Shown: piece after piece, positions 24,151 through 37,159 of the stretch | How positions within the stretch are numbered: position 1 is the first letter of the stretch | How the letters are laid out: the number at the start of each line of letters is the position of its first letter | From: Rhodocollybia butyracea | Taxonomy: Eukaryota > Basidiomycota > Agaricomycetes > Agaricales > Omphalotaceae | DNA: 64,000 nucleotides | NCBI GenBank assembly: GCA_015501585.1 | Contig: JADNRY010000149.1 | Location: 92,480 to 156,479 of the forward strand | Direction of reading: 5' to 3' | Program-made: the position numbers and the translations under genes | Notes under the pieces: generated by a model | Databases searched by the model: none | What the model saw: only the letters and a program-made list of their open reading frames with translations | What the model was told of the DNA's origin: nothing

Positions 24151-26507
24151 ATGCTGCTTTCATTGCTTCCAGCGTTTTTGGCAGCAGTCCCTCTCTCCCT
24201 TGGAGGACAAGTCCCCATCGTAGACGGTGTTTACGGTGGGGTCCGAAATCTTACAACTAGCAGCCGTGGAAATGTCAAACCCGCAAGTCTCTCCGTAACT
24301 GCGACGACTCCCGGGAAGATTCGGGCAGTCGAGAACACTGGGATCTGTGGTAGGCTATACGATTAGTCAATCCAAATGTGTTCTCCTACAGTGTATCGTA
24401 GAAACCACCCCTGGAGTCTTTTCAGCCTCCGGTTATGGAGATTTGACGTCGACTGAAAGCTTATTGTACGTCGCATTTGGTTTGAGAAACACTAGGTTTA
24501 TTTTATTGTTGGTAGCTTCTGGTACTTTGCGGCTCGGGAGAACAACGACACTGCACCGCTCGCTCTCTGGTTCAACGGTGGCGTGCGTTCCAGTTTCTTC
24601 TTTGTTGAGTTTTTTTAAGAATGTCTTGAACTCGTAGCCTGGAAGTTCCAGCATGCTGGGTCTATTCCAGGAGAATGGTCCCTGCCGTATTAACAACGCC
24701 AGTACGGCGGTGACGCTGAACCCGAACTCATGGAACACCAATGCAAACATGTTGTACATTGACCAACCGGTGAGGGCTAAATTCTGCTGGGCTTTATTAT
24801 GCGCGTGCTCAGGCCAGGCCAGGTGGGAGTAGGTTTCTCTCATGGAACCATGAACGTCGGAACTTCCGAGGAAGCTGCCGCCAACGTTTGGACTTTCTTA
24901 CAAATCTTCCTCTCCGATAGCAGATTCTCGAGTCTGCAGAGTCGTGATCTTGCTATCTGGACTGAATCGTGCGTATCATTCCAATGTTCTACTATATCCA
25001 TCTCACATATCGATCACAGTTATGGTGGTCATTATGGTTCGTTATCAGTCTGCTATGTCCTAGAATTTATAATCATACCCAAGATTATAGGACCAACTTT
25101 CGCAGCGTTTGTTTGTTTGATTTGAACAAGTCTTTATTATTAACTTTTGGGGTACACAGTTACTTTTTGTCTCAGAATGCTGCTATTGCCGCAGGGACCA
25201 TATCCGGTATCACCTTGAACCTCAAAACTTTGGGTATCGGTGACGGCCTTACGGATCCATTATCTCAATACCCGGGATACATTACATATGCTGGCTCAAA
25301 CCCATACCATCCACTGGTTTCCACTTCGACTATTAATCGTGCCAACTCTTCTTGGTTGTCCTCCACTGGATGCAAGGAGCAGGTTCGCGTTCCATGATCT
25401 TCATCGATGACTGACTTCCACATTGGCCAGATCACCGCATGCAACAACAATGGTTCGAACAAAGTATGCTCTGCTGCGCAATCGTTTTGCAACAACAATA
25501 TTCTGTCCCCTTTGGCGGGCAACTTTGATGTGAGTTCAAGTGTTGTTTCATTGCTTCTTCAACTCTGATGTGAACTTTCTTCTTCCTTCCTTCACGAAAT
25601 CAGGTTTATTATGTAAGAATCGTCCCATAATATTCAAAATCAATGAAAAACTTAACAAACTTGGAGGTGCTCGCAACTAACCCAGATCCCTATCCCCCAG
25701 ATCTAACCAGCTACCTCAACAAGATTGGAACCGAGGCTGGTGCTGAGTCAACTTGGCAAGAGACCAACATTAATGTATATGACAACTTTGCGGCGACAGG
25801 TACAGATCTTTAGCTATCACTTCGACTTGCCGTTTACTAACGCAGTGGAATTCCAGGTGACTGGATGAGAACTTCTAGTCCCGATCTCGAATCCGTTATC
25901 AATGCTGGGGTACGCTGATTGTAATCTTATTTCTACCCTTTGATAATCTAACTTGAATTCGCCTTTCAACAGATCAGAGTTACAATCTATGATGGTTAGA
26001 CCCCCCTCGCAGCAGCGTCGACCGAAGAGTTCATTTATTGTCTTACAGGTGATGCCGACTACATCCTCAACTTCAACGGCGTGGAAGCAATGGTTAGTCC
26101 TTTACAGAGTTGCACACATATGTACTGACGTTTTATGTAGACGAACAGCCTTGAGACGCAGTTTACTTCCCTTTTTCAAGCCCAGTCCTTCGAATCATGG
26201 ACAGTTGATGGACAATTAGCAGGACAAGTCAAGAATGCGGGGACGTTTTCTTACATTCGTATCTATGGGGCTGGTCATGAAGGTATACAAGGGTCTCAAT
26301 ATTTTGATTCGTTTCTGTCATTCTGATCGTATCGTCCTTTTCCTATACTTAGTCCCTGCATACAAGGTTTGTTTTTCCTTGTGGACGCAAACCAGTCTAC
26401 TATTGATGATTCTTCCCTTCTCTTAGTTTGGTACATTGGCTTATGGAGAGGCGGCGCTGCAGATGTTCCAACAAACTATGGCACATCAATCCTTAGTATC
26501 CACATAG
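24151..26507 (+). CDS. Serine carboxypeptidase (peptidase family S10), secreted or vacuolar
   Basis: It removes C-terminal residues from peptides. The ATG at 24151 begins a signal peptide ([19 protein letters not shown]). The mature part shows the family signature in order: [68 protein letters not shown]. The catalytic Ser is in ESYGGHYGPTFAA (assembled across two introns), the Asp in [13 protein letters not shown] and the His in YGAGHEVPAYK. More than ten introns are needed, including a 9-base exon encoding VYY near 25610. All junctions I checked are in phase. It ends [15 protein letters not shown] plus a few residues. All three catalytic residues are present, so the enzyme should be active. 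Confidence 0.95.
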
Positions 26508-28773
26508 AAAATTATTACAGTGCGTACTTTTGTATACTGGAATTCATGGTTGTGAAGTATAGGCTATGACACATGGATGGACTGAAAACAGTGGCGTGAA
26601 GGGAAAGTTTATTTCGTACTAGTCTTGAGCTAAGAAACGATCGTGTCAATCGCTGTTTGCCCATGTGAAGCTTCTAAGGAAGTAACTCTCCCGCTAAGTG
26701 TATATATACCTAGATCCGCGACTGATTATCTTTGTCTAGTGCGTTCGAGTGTTTCCGAGTCGACAACAACGTCTGTGAATTATAGAGCATATAATTTTTT
26801 CGTCATTTGGATGGCATACTGTGAGATTAAGTCTACAAATGTACGACAGAGATTGATAACTCGTAACGGCGCATGACCGATGCTACTGACCCAGCGATTC
26901 CACGAAAGCGCGTCTTCTGAATGTCGATGATGATGAACACATAGAAAAATTCGACAGCCCTCTCTGTATACTTCTTCATCACCCATTTATCCGTGCTTCT
27001 CGTGTCTGTGCTGCCCTACACGCGAAGCAGTACTCATCCATTCGGTCAATGTCCCTTTGTATCTCCCGCCCAAAATTCTATTTTCGTGTGAGGTTCAGTC
27101 ATAAGCTTAATTAATTTGTAAACGGACCGAAGAAAGTTACCTTTGTACAGGTTTTTTTCCTACAATTTGGTGGATGAAAGTAGCTTCGCTCGCAACGACT
27201 AGAATTGCAATCCATAATTGCAGTGACCATGTGCCTTTGGAAATGCTAGAAGACGGTCAGTCTCTCTCTCCGTGTTTAAGTGTACTGAAGCGCAACTTGA
27301 CATCTCAACCATCTTGTTCCTTCCCTAGAGACGCGGCCGCTTAGCACAAGAATTGCGACCCGTGTACTGAGTCCACTTACGCTACTTGTTGGCACATTTT
27401 TACGTTGGGGAAACGTAGGAAACCGGGTTTCGACCACGAACTTGAAAAAAGGGGGCCACAGATTTGGGTTTTTGGAAGATGCTGTAGCGGGCGATTAAAA
27501 ATGAGCGTAACAGCCAAGTGGGGGAGGACTGAAGAGGCGGAATACTATGTCTGCCTAACATACTTATAGTAAAACAGAGTGGCATGTAGATTTAAACCCC
27601 ATCAGTCTTCCTTGGATTTTAGTGGTGAAATTCGCATGAGACCACGGCTCTGTGAGGCACATGTTCGAGCGTTGATTCTTCCTTCTATCGTTATCTATCA
27701 TCCACCCAAGCATTTCATCCACCAAACGACTTCATCTACAGAGTCACAAAGTTGTGTCTGAAATTTGCGTAATCGCTCCGTCCCCTGAGCGATATGTCAA
27801 TCAGAAGCCGTAGTTCGTTATCGTTGAAGCTTCTTTGTCGTATGTATGTATTCTAGAGTTTGTGATACCGCATTGAGATCTATGATATGAGCAAATCCCG
27901 CCAGTGTCCTTCTCATATGATAATTGTATTGAGACGATAAATAACATGGCACGAGGTTCGGCTAGCAGTAGCGAAGTACTTACCAAAACCAAACTGATTT
28001 GCAAGAGGTACATAATAGCCTAATCTTGCACAAGATGAAGTGAGGATTGGAATCATGCCGCTTTCCGGCGAGGATTTGCCGACTCAGTACAACGTCCCGG
28101 TACAACTCAGCGCCCAGCAAGGAGATGAATTTCTCAGTATCATTGGATTCGATTACTTATCAAGACTTCGAATACGTTGAGACAGCCAGAAACAGCCAAA
28201 CAGTCAACTCCCAGCTAAGATCTGCAAGAACCTAAATCACTCCGTCTAGGAAGCAACGGTAGTAATCAACTCCCTCTTGCGACGCTACTTATTAGTACTA
28301 CTTACTAGAAGTACACAGGTGAAGGTCGAGCTACGGCACACGCCGTAGACAATAAGCTAGCCCGATATGTTCAAGCATTGAATTAGTGGGGGCACCAGGA
28401 GTCGTCATCGGCGACGCCAAGGAGAAAAATGCAGGGATGGCTCACGAGGAGAGGGATTCGTTTGACATTGACATTTCATTCAATCTAGAGGCAGAATATA
28501 AAGTACAATAGCGAGATCCGAGGCAAAAGTTGTTTGTTGCAGTAGATGTACATGACGAAGAAGAGATAGCAGGGTACAACGGATGTTGTCAAAAATGTTC
28601 TCGACGGTAACAGCGAATCTAAAAGTCGTAGATAGGCAAACAGTTCAGAAAAGAGAGAAAAAAGTGAAAAGGAAGGACGCCCGACACATGCCCACTCCGT
28701 CCCATCTTCACCTAACCTCTGACTAGTTGATTCCCATCTTGCCAACGCACCCAAGGCATTATCGTCAGCCCGT
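26508..28773. other. Gene-poor region of 2.3 kb
   Basis: No frame on either strand resembles a known family or shows a convincing exon chain. It includes the 3' flanks of the carboxypeptidase and proteasome genes. A small unrecognised gene could be missed here. Confidence 0.45.
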
Positions 28774-30895
28774 TTAATCCCTCTTCAAGTTCCTTCTTAC
28801 CACGAAGAGTCTCTCTCCGTCGTTCGTTGCCGTCATCTCTTGCACTCCGTCAATGTTCTCTAATCCATAGAGAGGGCTACCCTTGGCGAGTACAACGAAC
28901 ATCTCAAGGCCGTCACCAACCTAATACAAATCATACATTATGTAAGTCTGGAGACGACGAGAAGGGCAAGATTCAAACAACGGAGTGTTCCACGAAACAG
29001 GCAGAAGGGGAAACATGTTGTTCGACTAACCTCAATATGCCTCTCTGTCGCGCTTGTAAACGAGTCAATGACCAACTGGATCACCGTCGTTAACGGAAGA
29101 TGTTTCGGATGAGGGTGGCCAGGTTGCGGAACTTGATTTTTAAAGTAGATCTACGATAAGAGGATGAACAAAATCAGTACGAGCGCATCTCAATGATGAG
29201 AAGATAAAAAGACGAGGGAACACGGAGAGAAAAAAATGGCCAGTCAATAAAAACAAAAGTCGTCAGGCAGACTGCAATATACAGCTGATACCGTTGGCCC
29301 GTCCATCCGTCACATTCATGATCAACGGTTCCAAAGTATCACTGTTACTTTATCTTGGAACCGAACAAGTAGTCCCAGACTTCCTAAACAGATCCTCGGG
29401 CAAGATAAACGATGAACGGAAAGAAAGGCATTGCAGAAACTGCAGAACGGTGGTGGGACATGCGACCACCATTTCCCCAGAAACTAAACCAGGACAAGTC
29501 AAGTTGATTTGAACACAACCAACCAAACTAGCTCGAATGAACACACAAGCATCATCGGCTAGTCAGAAACCAAGTGAGCTTCCGAGAGTTCATCATAAAC
29601 CATTCCACATACACGCATCGTACCCGCGTAGAACTAGCACAGTTGCATCCAGCTGACCACCTAACTTCCGTGCTCGCTGACTTACACCGAAGAAAACAAT
29701 CCCAGGTCCGAAGGCGTGAGATGGGGAACAAGGGGAACAAGTAGCCAGACGAAAAAACATATCACACTGGTAATGAAAAAAACTGACAGAAGACGTGTTG
29801 CACACAACGACGTGCACGCGCCGCATTCAACACAATACCAAGAGAAAGCGGGGATGAAAAAGGAAAGAACGCTAAGTTGAGAATTTAAACGTCGGGGAAG
29901 TATCGGAAATTGAGACGGAGGTTGACCAATTGGCGAAACCGAGCCATCAGGTAATAGACACCCGTGGTCAACGCGCTTTTCTCATTTCTACGACAGATCT
30001 CGCCGAGGAGAAGATAATGACAGCCGAAGGGGCCGTAAAGTGAACCGAGATGGATGAACCAGAAGGACAAAACAGAAGGACAAAACCAAGCCAAAAAAAA
30101 CCTCATGACAGGAGAAACACGATAGAAAAGAAAGGGAAAATAGCAAAACGTGTTGGTGAACCATAGATCTCACCTGGTTGTCCAGGAAAGGCTGAACGAG
30201 CGACTGGGCGGCACCGGCGGCACGACAGGATTCACGCTCGTACGAGCCCACGGGATCAAAGGAGTAGACTGCACCGGATCCTAAGGAACGCACGGAGATC
30301 AAGCAAAGGAACGAAGTCGGGATAGATCAGGGAATATGGAAGTAGGCTGTTAGTCCGAGCACGTCCATAGTTTGCCAAGATCACATACCGTCTTCCTCGA
30401 TACCCCCTAAGATGTTATACACGTAGTAAGGGAAAAATCGGCGAGCGTAAAGCATAGTTTGGATCAGACGTGCGATAGCACGCAGAGGCATATCTTTGGC
30501 ATGTGCATGGCGATACCACTGTACTCTCAAATTAGTTCAATGCCGATGAAGATCAAGGGCAGCACTTACTTCCAAACGCTGTCTGACTTGCTTCACAAAC
30601 ATATTGCCGTCTGCAGCGAATCCATTGACAGCCAAAACGGCTTTATCTGTTCTATAAATGACATTAGAACCCGATAAAGGGCTTGTAGACGCGTCTAGAC
30701 TAACAATCTGAACACTTTAGGTGCATATCGCGTCTGAATTGAGTAGCCTTCGCTCTGCCTCGTATCGCCAGCGATGACACTAAAGTCTGCACCAGATATT
30801 GCCAGAATTGTGCCGCCGTTCTCGCTATACGGATTAAACTGTCTTTGTTGGGGATGGCCCGAAGCCGGGTGTGAAAGGGCAATCATGTCGGGCAT
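28774..30895 (-). CDS. PRE7: 20S proteasome subunit beta-6
   Basis: A non-catalytic beta-ring subunit of the 20S core. The ATG at 30895 gives [20 protein letters not shown], then [44 protein letters not shown]. Later exons give [86 protein letters not shown] and QPFLDNQ. The last exons read [27 protein letters not shown] and [14 protein letters not shown]. The order and content match human PSMB1 and yeast Pre7 closely. Five introns are inferred. Four have ordinary size, but the one between DNQ and IYFKNQ (29151-30173) is 1023 bp. All splice sites are GT-AG and in phase. Confidence 0.96.
29151..30173 (-). other. Unusually long (1023 bp) intron inside the proteasome beta-6 gene
   Basis: The donor GTGAGATC follows the codons for DNQ (exon end 30174), and the acceptor TATCGTAG precedes IYFKNQ (exon start 29150). 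Because these residues are contiguous in the family, no exon is hidden inside. Other introns in this window are about 45-70 bp. I see no ORF of interest and no terminal repeats at its ends. Confidence 0.8.
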
Positions 30896-33548
30896 TTTTC
30901 CTTGATAAACTCGAGGCGGTTGTAGCAAACGGTCGTAGTGGTTGTAGTCGGAGACGCGGTCTTTTCAATAATCTGACGCGGCCTCGCGTGGGACAATTTT
31001 AGTGATGGCACCGACTTTTTTCCGTCACAGCCTTTAGTCATTCCTCTTATAAGCCTGCGAGAAAGCCAACAGAGTTTATTCTACTTCGATGTTGTCGGCG
31101 GGCAGACGCTCCAAAAACGCGGGAAGTAAATGAGTTCCTGGAGTCAATCTCCTCTCTCTCCCTCAGTTTCCATATTTATCTCACCCCTTGAGCAAATTCT
31201 CCCGACATCTCACCGCTTCGCTAGGCTACGCTATGTTACTGTGTTACTGTACTCAACCATCAGAAGTCAGCTTTAGTTTGTATTGTAGTAACTTGATTCT
31301 CTTCGCTTTCTAGTACCCTTCCTAGGTTTTGTTACTTGGTCACGGTATAGATTCGTCCAGCCATATGGCCGTATTTGACATCTCTGAAGGCAGAACAACT
31401 TTGCAGTGGAATCCAATGTTCATCTTCCGTCTGGTACATTTCCATTGCTTGTTTTTCGCTACAGACATTGCAGGCTGGGGTGATATCGAGGCTATCGAGG
31501 CTACATCAGGGCTACATGCACATGCAGTGGCATGCTTTATCGTTCCTGTCAGATTTCCAACTCTCAGATTTCCATTACCACATCATTGCGTACATGGTGT
31601 GGAGAGGCCCTGAAATATCACAGAACAAGATTGTGGTAAAAACTCAAGTCGTCTAGTTATATGGCGTCAGGAACCTCACACTCACTAATAAAATTCAGAA
31701 GAAAACCTTTCGTCCAGCGGGCCTCTGTTTGTACCCGACCTGACACTCCTAATACGCACTCCAGAAGTTTATGATAATAATAGTTTTCTCAGGAAACAAG
31801 CGGGATTGCTTCTCTAGGCACACGAGGCTGAGCCGCTATATATGGAATATGTCGAACGCACCCTCACTTATTATTTTTGGATCATTCCAAGTATATAGAT
31901 ATCAGCCACAGGAGGAGGAACTAATGAACCCGCGGACAGCTGTATATAGCGATCCACGTCTTCAATCTTGCCAGGCAGCAATGCTTGGTTTTCTGCGTCC
32001 AAACTAGATAACCGGAGATTCAACTCGACTCCTCCTTTAATTTTCGAAATTGATTCCCACAAAGTGACCACTTACTCGTAGAACACACTGAGCTTCGATT
32101 AGGGTAAAAATCTACTTGAAGTTCTGGTTACAGATATAACTGTTTGATATAGTATGCGCCACATACCTCGCCTTTCGTGTTGGTTCTGCTATATATCGGT
32201 CATAACGGTACGAGTAAGAGGATGCATCGCTTTACGTGCTACTAGTGCCTGCAAATGCGAGTTTCATATTTGACATTAATGTTCTTTGACTACGTGGAAT
32301 TCACCGAGATTGAACGTGAGGAACAAAGTATACTTGAAGCCTTGGCAGGCGATTAACTCATTCCTCGAATTGTTGGGTGGCATAAACCTCATGATTCCAT
32401 GTAGTCGACCTTCCTCCTGGCACTGTCCCTGTTCGAACGATCCAGACCGAGACGTATGTCTTTCTACTACGGTGATTGCCTGAAGTTGAGCCATTTGAGC
32501 ATCACTCACTCTTCCGCCGGTTTGAAACCAATGAATCACGTTCTCAAACACTCTAACTCAGCTGTGTTTGGGTACATATGTCACCCGATAGAAATTAAAC
32601 TTTCTCCTTCCACTTACAATGAGCAGGGGCAGAGGTCAAATTTTAGATGTTGATTGACTGGCACGCTCTGGCACGGGGTCCTATCCCGCAACGGCCAACA
32701 GAACACTGGGTGGGTGGGAGTCGCATACTACAGTAACAGTGAGCTACAATTCTTAACATATCGGATATCATCTCGAACAGTCGTTCGTCCCAGAAGAGTG
32801 TGGGGAGGCTAGAGTCTTAAATGGCCTGGAGCTCGCCCGCCAGCCCCCGTCTAAGAATTTTATACAGGAGTAAGGTTCAAGTTGACCAGTGGGTGTCGAT
32901 ATCTCTATCTCCACTTCACAGCCATTTAACTCTGCGATTATAGTTGATCAGAATACTTCATACAAATCAGTGACTTTTTCCCCTTTTTCAAAGTGAGTTG
33001 GAGCGACAAAGAAACATAGCTTTTGATATTTTAATGGCGAAGTTTTCCAGTGGTTCCCTCGAGAGGCTGCCGAGAACGATCGTTTAATATGGCCATGGCG
33101 GCGTCAAATTTCCGATCGTACTTCGATTGTACTCTGGAGAGGCAAATATTATATTCAGGGCAAGTATGTCAAATTATGGATTGAAAATTTCGGCCCATGT
33201 ACTGTACTTCTAAACCGTAAGAAACCAGATAGGTTTACCGTTTTCAAGGCGTGAACTTGAGAGAGATTAGATAGAATATTAGTCGATTAAAGCTGACCTG
33301 TGTGCACATGGTCAGCATGTGGATCCTTGTCGCCGGCCGGAGGTGGCCGATTTCCGGTGAACGGCATAAGTTTGTTGCCACATCTACCAAACAAGCAACC
33401 ACTCCACTCTTTTTCCCATCGCATCACTCATCCCTTTCACTGAGACTTGTTCTGTGTGCAACTCCCTTCCTTATTACTGTTTGGTCTGCTTGTATATCTA
33501 CAAAAGCTTTCCAACAACTTCCCTAGAAAACAGAAAATCTTCTTCACG
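30896..33548. other. Gene-poor region of 2.6 kb
   Basis: It begins with the beta-6 promoter and ends with the ROT1 promoter. Between them, minus-strand frames at about 32276-32551 (with FENVIHWFQTGGRVSDAQMAQLQ) and 31871-32071 have protein-like composition and could be remnants of a gene. I cannot link them into a model or name a family. Confidence 0.4.
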
Positions 33549-34389
33549 ATGGTCTCTCTTATAGCTCTTCTTTTGGCCTGTGTGCCGCTCGCAGTAAATG
33601 CACAGTCTTCGTTGAGTCAACTCATTGGGACCTGGTCGTCTGGGTCTATGAAAGTTCAGACAGGAAGTGTGAGTAATGGCTTCAAAGGCCTTTAAACCAT
33701 ATATTGACCTCTAATCAGGGTTTCGCAAACCCAGCTAATACATCGTTTATCTATCCTGCTACTTCCGGAATTTCTTACTCTTTGTTCGTCGTATTTCTTT
33801 CTCGCTCTCTGCAGGTGCTGAACTACTTAAAGTGCTGTGGCTAATGCAAATGGCGAAGCTTGGTATGAGATTGCTCGATTCCGTTTCACTTCGAATGGTG
33901 CGTCGCCCCACATTGCTTCAAGTCCTACTCTGACTATCTTGTGCAGGATCCGACCCCAAATGTATCACTGCAGTCATGAACTGGGTACATGGTACATACG
34001 CTCTGCAATCCAACGGCTCTATCGTTCTTACGCCCAATGGTGACGGCTACCAACAAATTCAGGATCCCTGCGCCGCGCAGTCCAATTTTGTCCAAAACTA
34101 TAACGACACTGAGCTGCTAGTTGCTGGATGGTATACCTACAATGATCCCCAACTTGGACTTGCGCTTCAGCTGTTTCAATTTGATGGTTCGCCGCTAGCG
34201 CCGCAGTACCAAGTCTCATCTACCCCCAACATGCTCCCAACACAGCAGCTGAGAAATGTCACCGCTCCAACAACAGTGTTGTCACGGCGAGGCAACGGCG
34301 CTGCACAGGCTCATGGAATACTAGGAGACTGGACACTCACTTCGACTGCAGTGACTATAGTGTTTGCTGTCGTCGCTTCTGTACTATGA
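33549..34389 (+). CDS. ROT1: ROT1-type ER chaperone for protein folding and cell wall assembly, 230 aa
   Basis: In yeast, Rot1 is an essential ER membrane protein needed for folding of glycoproteins and for beta-1,6-glucan wall synthesis. Exons: 33549-33668, 33719-33783, 33833-33897, 33947-34389 (693 bases, in phase). The signal peptide is MVSLIALLLACVPLAVNAQ. Family blocks follow in order: LIGTWSSGSMKVQTGSGFANP, YPATSGISYSF, YEIARFRFTSNGSDPKC, NWVHGTYALQSNGSIVLTP, LQLFQFDGSPLAPQYQV and MLPTQQL. A C-terminal hydrophobic segment (STAVTIVFAVVASVL) anchors it. The upstream ATG-less frame was not used. Confidence 0.95.
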
Positions 34390-35109
34390 CCAGAGCTGGA
34401 GCTCTAGGTAGATGGGAGGATATTTTCCATCGTGGTCGTGGTTGCAAGGTTGCAACTTGGATCGTGTTTTTCTCAGACCTTCATCTGCTTTCTATAATCG
34501 CTTACGACCTCCTTTACACCCCCGTTCCCCTCGACATAAATATTCTTCACGTTGAGAACATTTGGACCTTGCACTCTCCATGTCGTGTCACCTTTTTAAT
34601 AGCGAACCTTGCGACCTACTTTCTCTTAGCAGTTTATCTTGTTTGGAGCTAGCAATAAGTATTACCTTGTATCCTTTTGAACACTTATTGGGTCTGTAAA
34701 TGGCAAGCTCTTGTTCGTTCTTTTCGCTGCTTGTTTCGTGGTTTGGGAGGCAAACACTACCATATACCTGTTTTCCAACTGATTTTTATTTCGTTCTCTT
34801 GTCCATTTGTATGCTACATTTCTGGGATGTCCAGCACTACCACTAGAGCTTTCTATTATCTTTACGACGTGCATGTTTTAGGAAACCTCTGTTTTTGTAC
34901 TGCTATTCTCGCTTTTACTGCGGTCAGCAACGTGGGAATGATCTACTAGATGCACCATACGTTGATCATAAGTCTTAGTTACACGTAATCATTTCTTTCT
35001 TCGAGCTTCGAGATGAACAGTTTGAGCTACGGATATTGAGTCAATAATGTCTCGTTTGTCTGAACATCATCAAGGTGTTGTTTTTGATTCATATGAACTG
35101 CTTATTTGT

Positions 35110-35690
35110 ACCAAGTTTTGCTATGTATTCATGAACTAGCTACATGCGACGCGTCTCCGCTTTCCCGGATGCTGGTAAGTCCAAGTACCCCATGCTCTTT
35201 TGCGTCTTGTGCTTTCAAGTTCTCAGATCTCTCAGTCGCCATTTATGTATTATAATGGTGAAGTCAGTTGCGGTTGTTAGAGTCAAATACGCAACCTAAC
35301 GTCATGTAAATTATCTGATGGTATGATTTCGCCAACATACCTTTTTCATTCGCTGTGCCCGGCCTAGTACTAAAAGTGCGCTTTTTTGTTCAGATTGTGA
35401 TATGTACTCTGAGATGTACCGGTACATGAAGCGCTATCGATTTTCGAAAATATACTTCAAAAACCAGATTCAAGTTCTTTTTCCGGTGAGCCCAAGAGGA
35501 TAAAACTAGGATAAACCGCCTCATCGACAGTACATGTGGTGGCATCTGTGCTTCTTCAACTTCACCAGGGCAAACAAGAAAAGTATGAACCTCCAACCTT
35601 TCTTTCGAGGTCTTGAGGTCAGACTTCGGTCAAACTCCGGATATTCATATCCCTCTTTGCCGACCACTCTAGGCTGAAAAGGCAGATCAA
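35110..35690 (+). repeat. Diverged direct repeat, copy 1
   Basis: Aligns by eye with 37345-37930. Shared landmarks in the same order are GTTGCGGTTGTTAGAGTCAAA, TTCATTCGCTGTGCCCGG, TTTTTTGTTCAGAT, CTTCTTCAACTTCA, GAGGTCAGACTTCGGTCAA and CCACTCTAGGCTG. Identity is moderate with many indels. No coding capacity is apparent, so this is an old duplication or a transposon remnant. Confidence 0.55.
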
Positions 35691-37159
35691 GATAAGAAAC
35701 CAGAGATTTAGGCTATAAAGTATTCTTAAGATCTTGAGATCCAATATCAGTATGTGACTTCCTTTCAAGCGGCCTGAACTGACGCGCTGGAAAGCTTTTG
35801 AAATCAATACGCAGCGAAGGCGAAAATTTCAAAGCAGCACACGGTTGCTATTGGACGTGAACCCCTTGCCACAACCTTGCCCCTGTGCGAATTATCACCG
35901 AATTTTTTTCGTTCTGTTCTTTCATCGGTCAAGTGTTGGAAATTAGACGAGATTCAAACTACTATGTCTTTGAGATTCCCAGCATTCATCGCCCCATGGG
36001 CATGATCAATTCACAAGTCAACTCGAACCTCTGCCCTCAGTTCGAAACCCAATCTTTCCTTCCATCTGTAGCTACACCAAAGCTCACCACCCTCATTAAT
36101 TGTCAATGCCACTCTAGTTGATCCCAGTCACCCTACACCTTGATCTCCATCTCCTTTTTTTTTCAATGGGCAAAGCTCACGTTAAACTCTTTGGTGGAAT
36201 ACACTGTTATATTGCTGGTACGCCTGAGTAATGATATTACGGAGTCATCCTTCTACACAATCGAAAGCGGTTATGGAACTCGAGTGTGCTGTACGCCATA
36301 GACCCGTGAAAACTGTCGTTAACCTTGACTTGGAAGACAGTTATCTTTTGACAACGGTACTTATTGTACACACTTTCAACCTCTGACTTATTTGAGGTCA
36401 CTCCCTGGCTCACAATTGCGAGCCTGTTTTTGCCTCACCTACAACAACGGCTCGAGTGATCCTCGAGAGCTAGTACTGAGATAAAAATCATTGAGCCTTG
36501 GGACTCTACACACTAATTCCGTTCTTCCGCTCTAAACTCTTCCTGTGTGATTTTGCATCTAGGTTCGCGCATCTCCACTCGTGGATATGCTCACTTTTGG
36601 CTTCTCAACAGTATTTCGGCCATTTTCGTCTTTTGATTTGGTCACGATATGTTCGCTGGCTCTCTGTTTTCCATGGTTATATCATTTCTGTGATTTTTAT
36701 CCTATCTCGCATCCTGCGATCATGATAACGTCCGACATTGTCACATTGTCACCTTGCCAGTGGTGCTTTGGCTGTCTTCCTATTGTGCACAATATTCTTA
36801 GCGGGATGCGTTGGATTTGTCTCTACAGTCCATGTATGTGCCTCTAGCACGAAGAGGGTTAAATTCTGCTGTCAAGGGGAATTTGAACGAAGGGTAATGA
36901 GTATTTTTCGAGATTTTCAATCTCAACGAAACCTCGCTGAGTTCGACGACGCAAGAAAGACGCCTGAAGTGATCAAGCAGCAGAAATACCTGATTCCATG
37001 TCGGGAAACTTGAATAGATTACCATACTTAATTTGTATCAGGACGGACAGACATGACGAGCGCTCCGCGTCGCCGAGCGCTGATTCTCACGTGCCTGCGT
37101 GAGAATATTAGCAACCTGAACAGCGACGTCAGAACATGTCAGATTTTCTGTCCTTCAAC

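Noticed and set aside
27600..27660. Resemblance to an 18S rRNA segment (GGTGAAATTCGC...)
   Set aside because: Only about ten bases agree, and the surrounding sequence does not continue as rRNA.
29560..29600. C/D-box-like motifs (ATGATGA and CTGA) inside the long beta-6 intron
   Set aside because: The boxes are only about 35 nt apart, with no terminal stem, which is too short for a normal C/D snoRNA.
29988..30302. Open frame spanning the end of a beta-6 exon and its long intron
   Set aside because: It is read-through of the exon in the intron and another frame. The family alignment shows DNQ joined directly to IYFKNQ.
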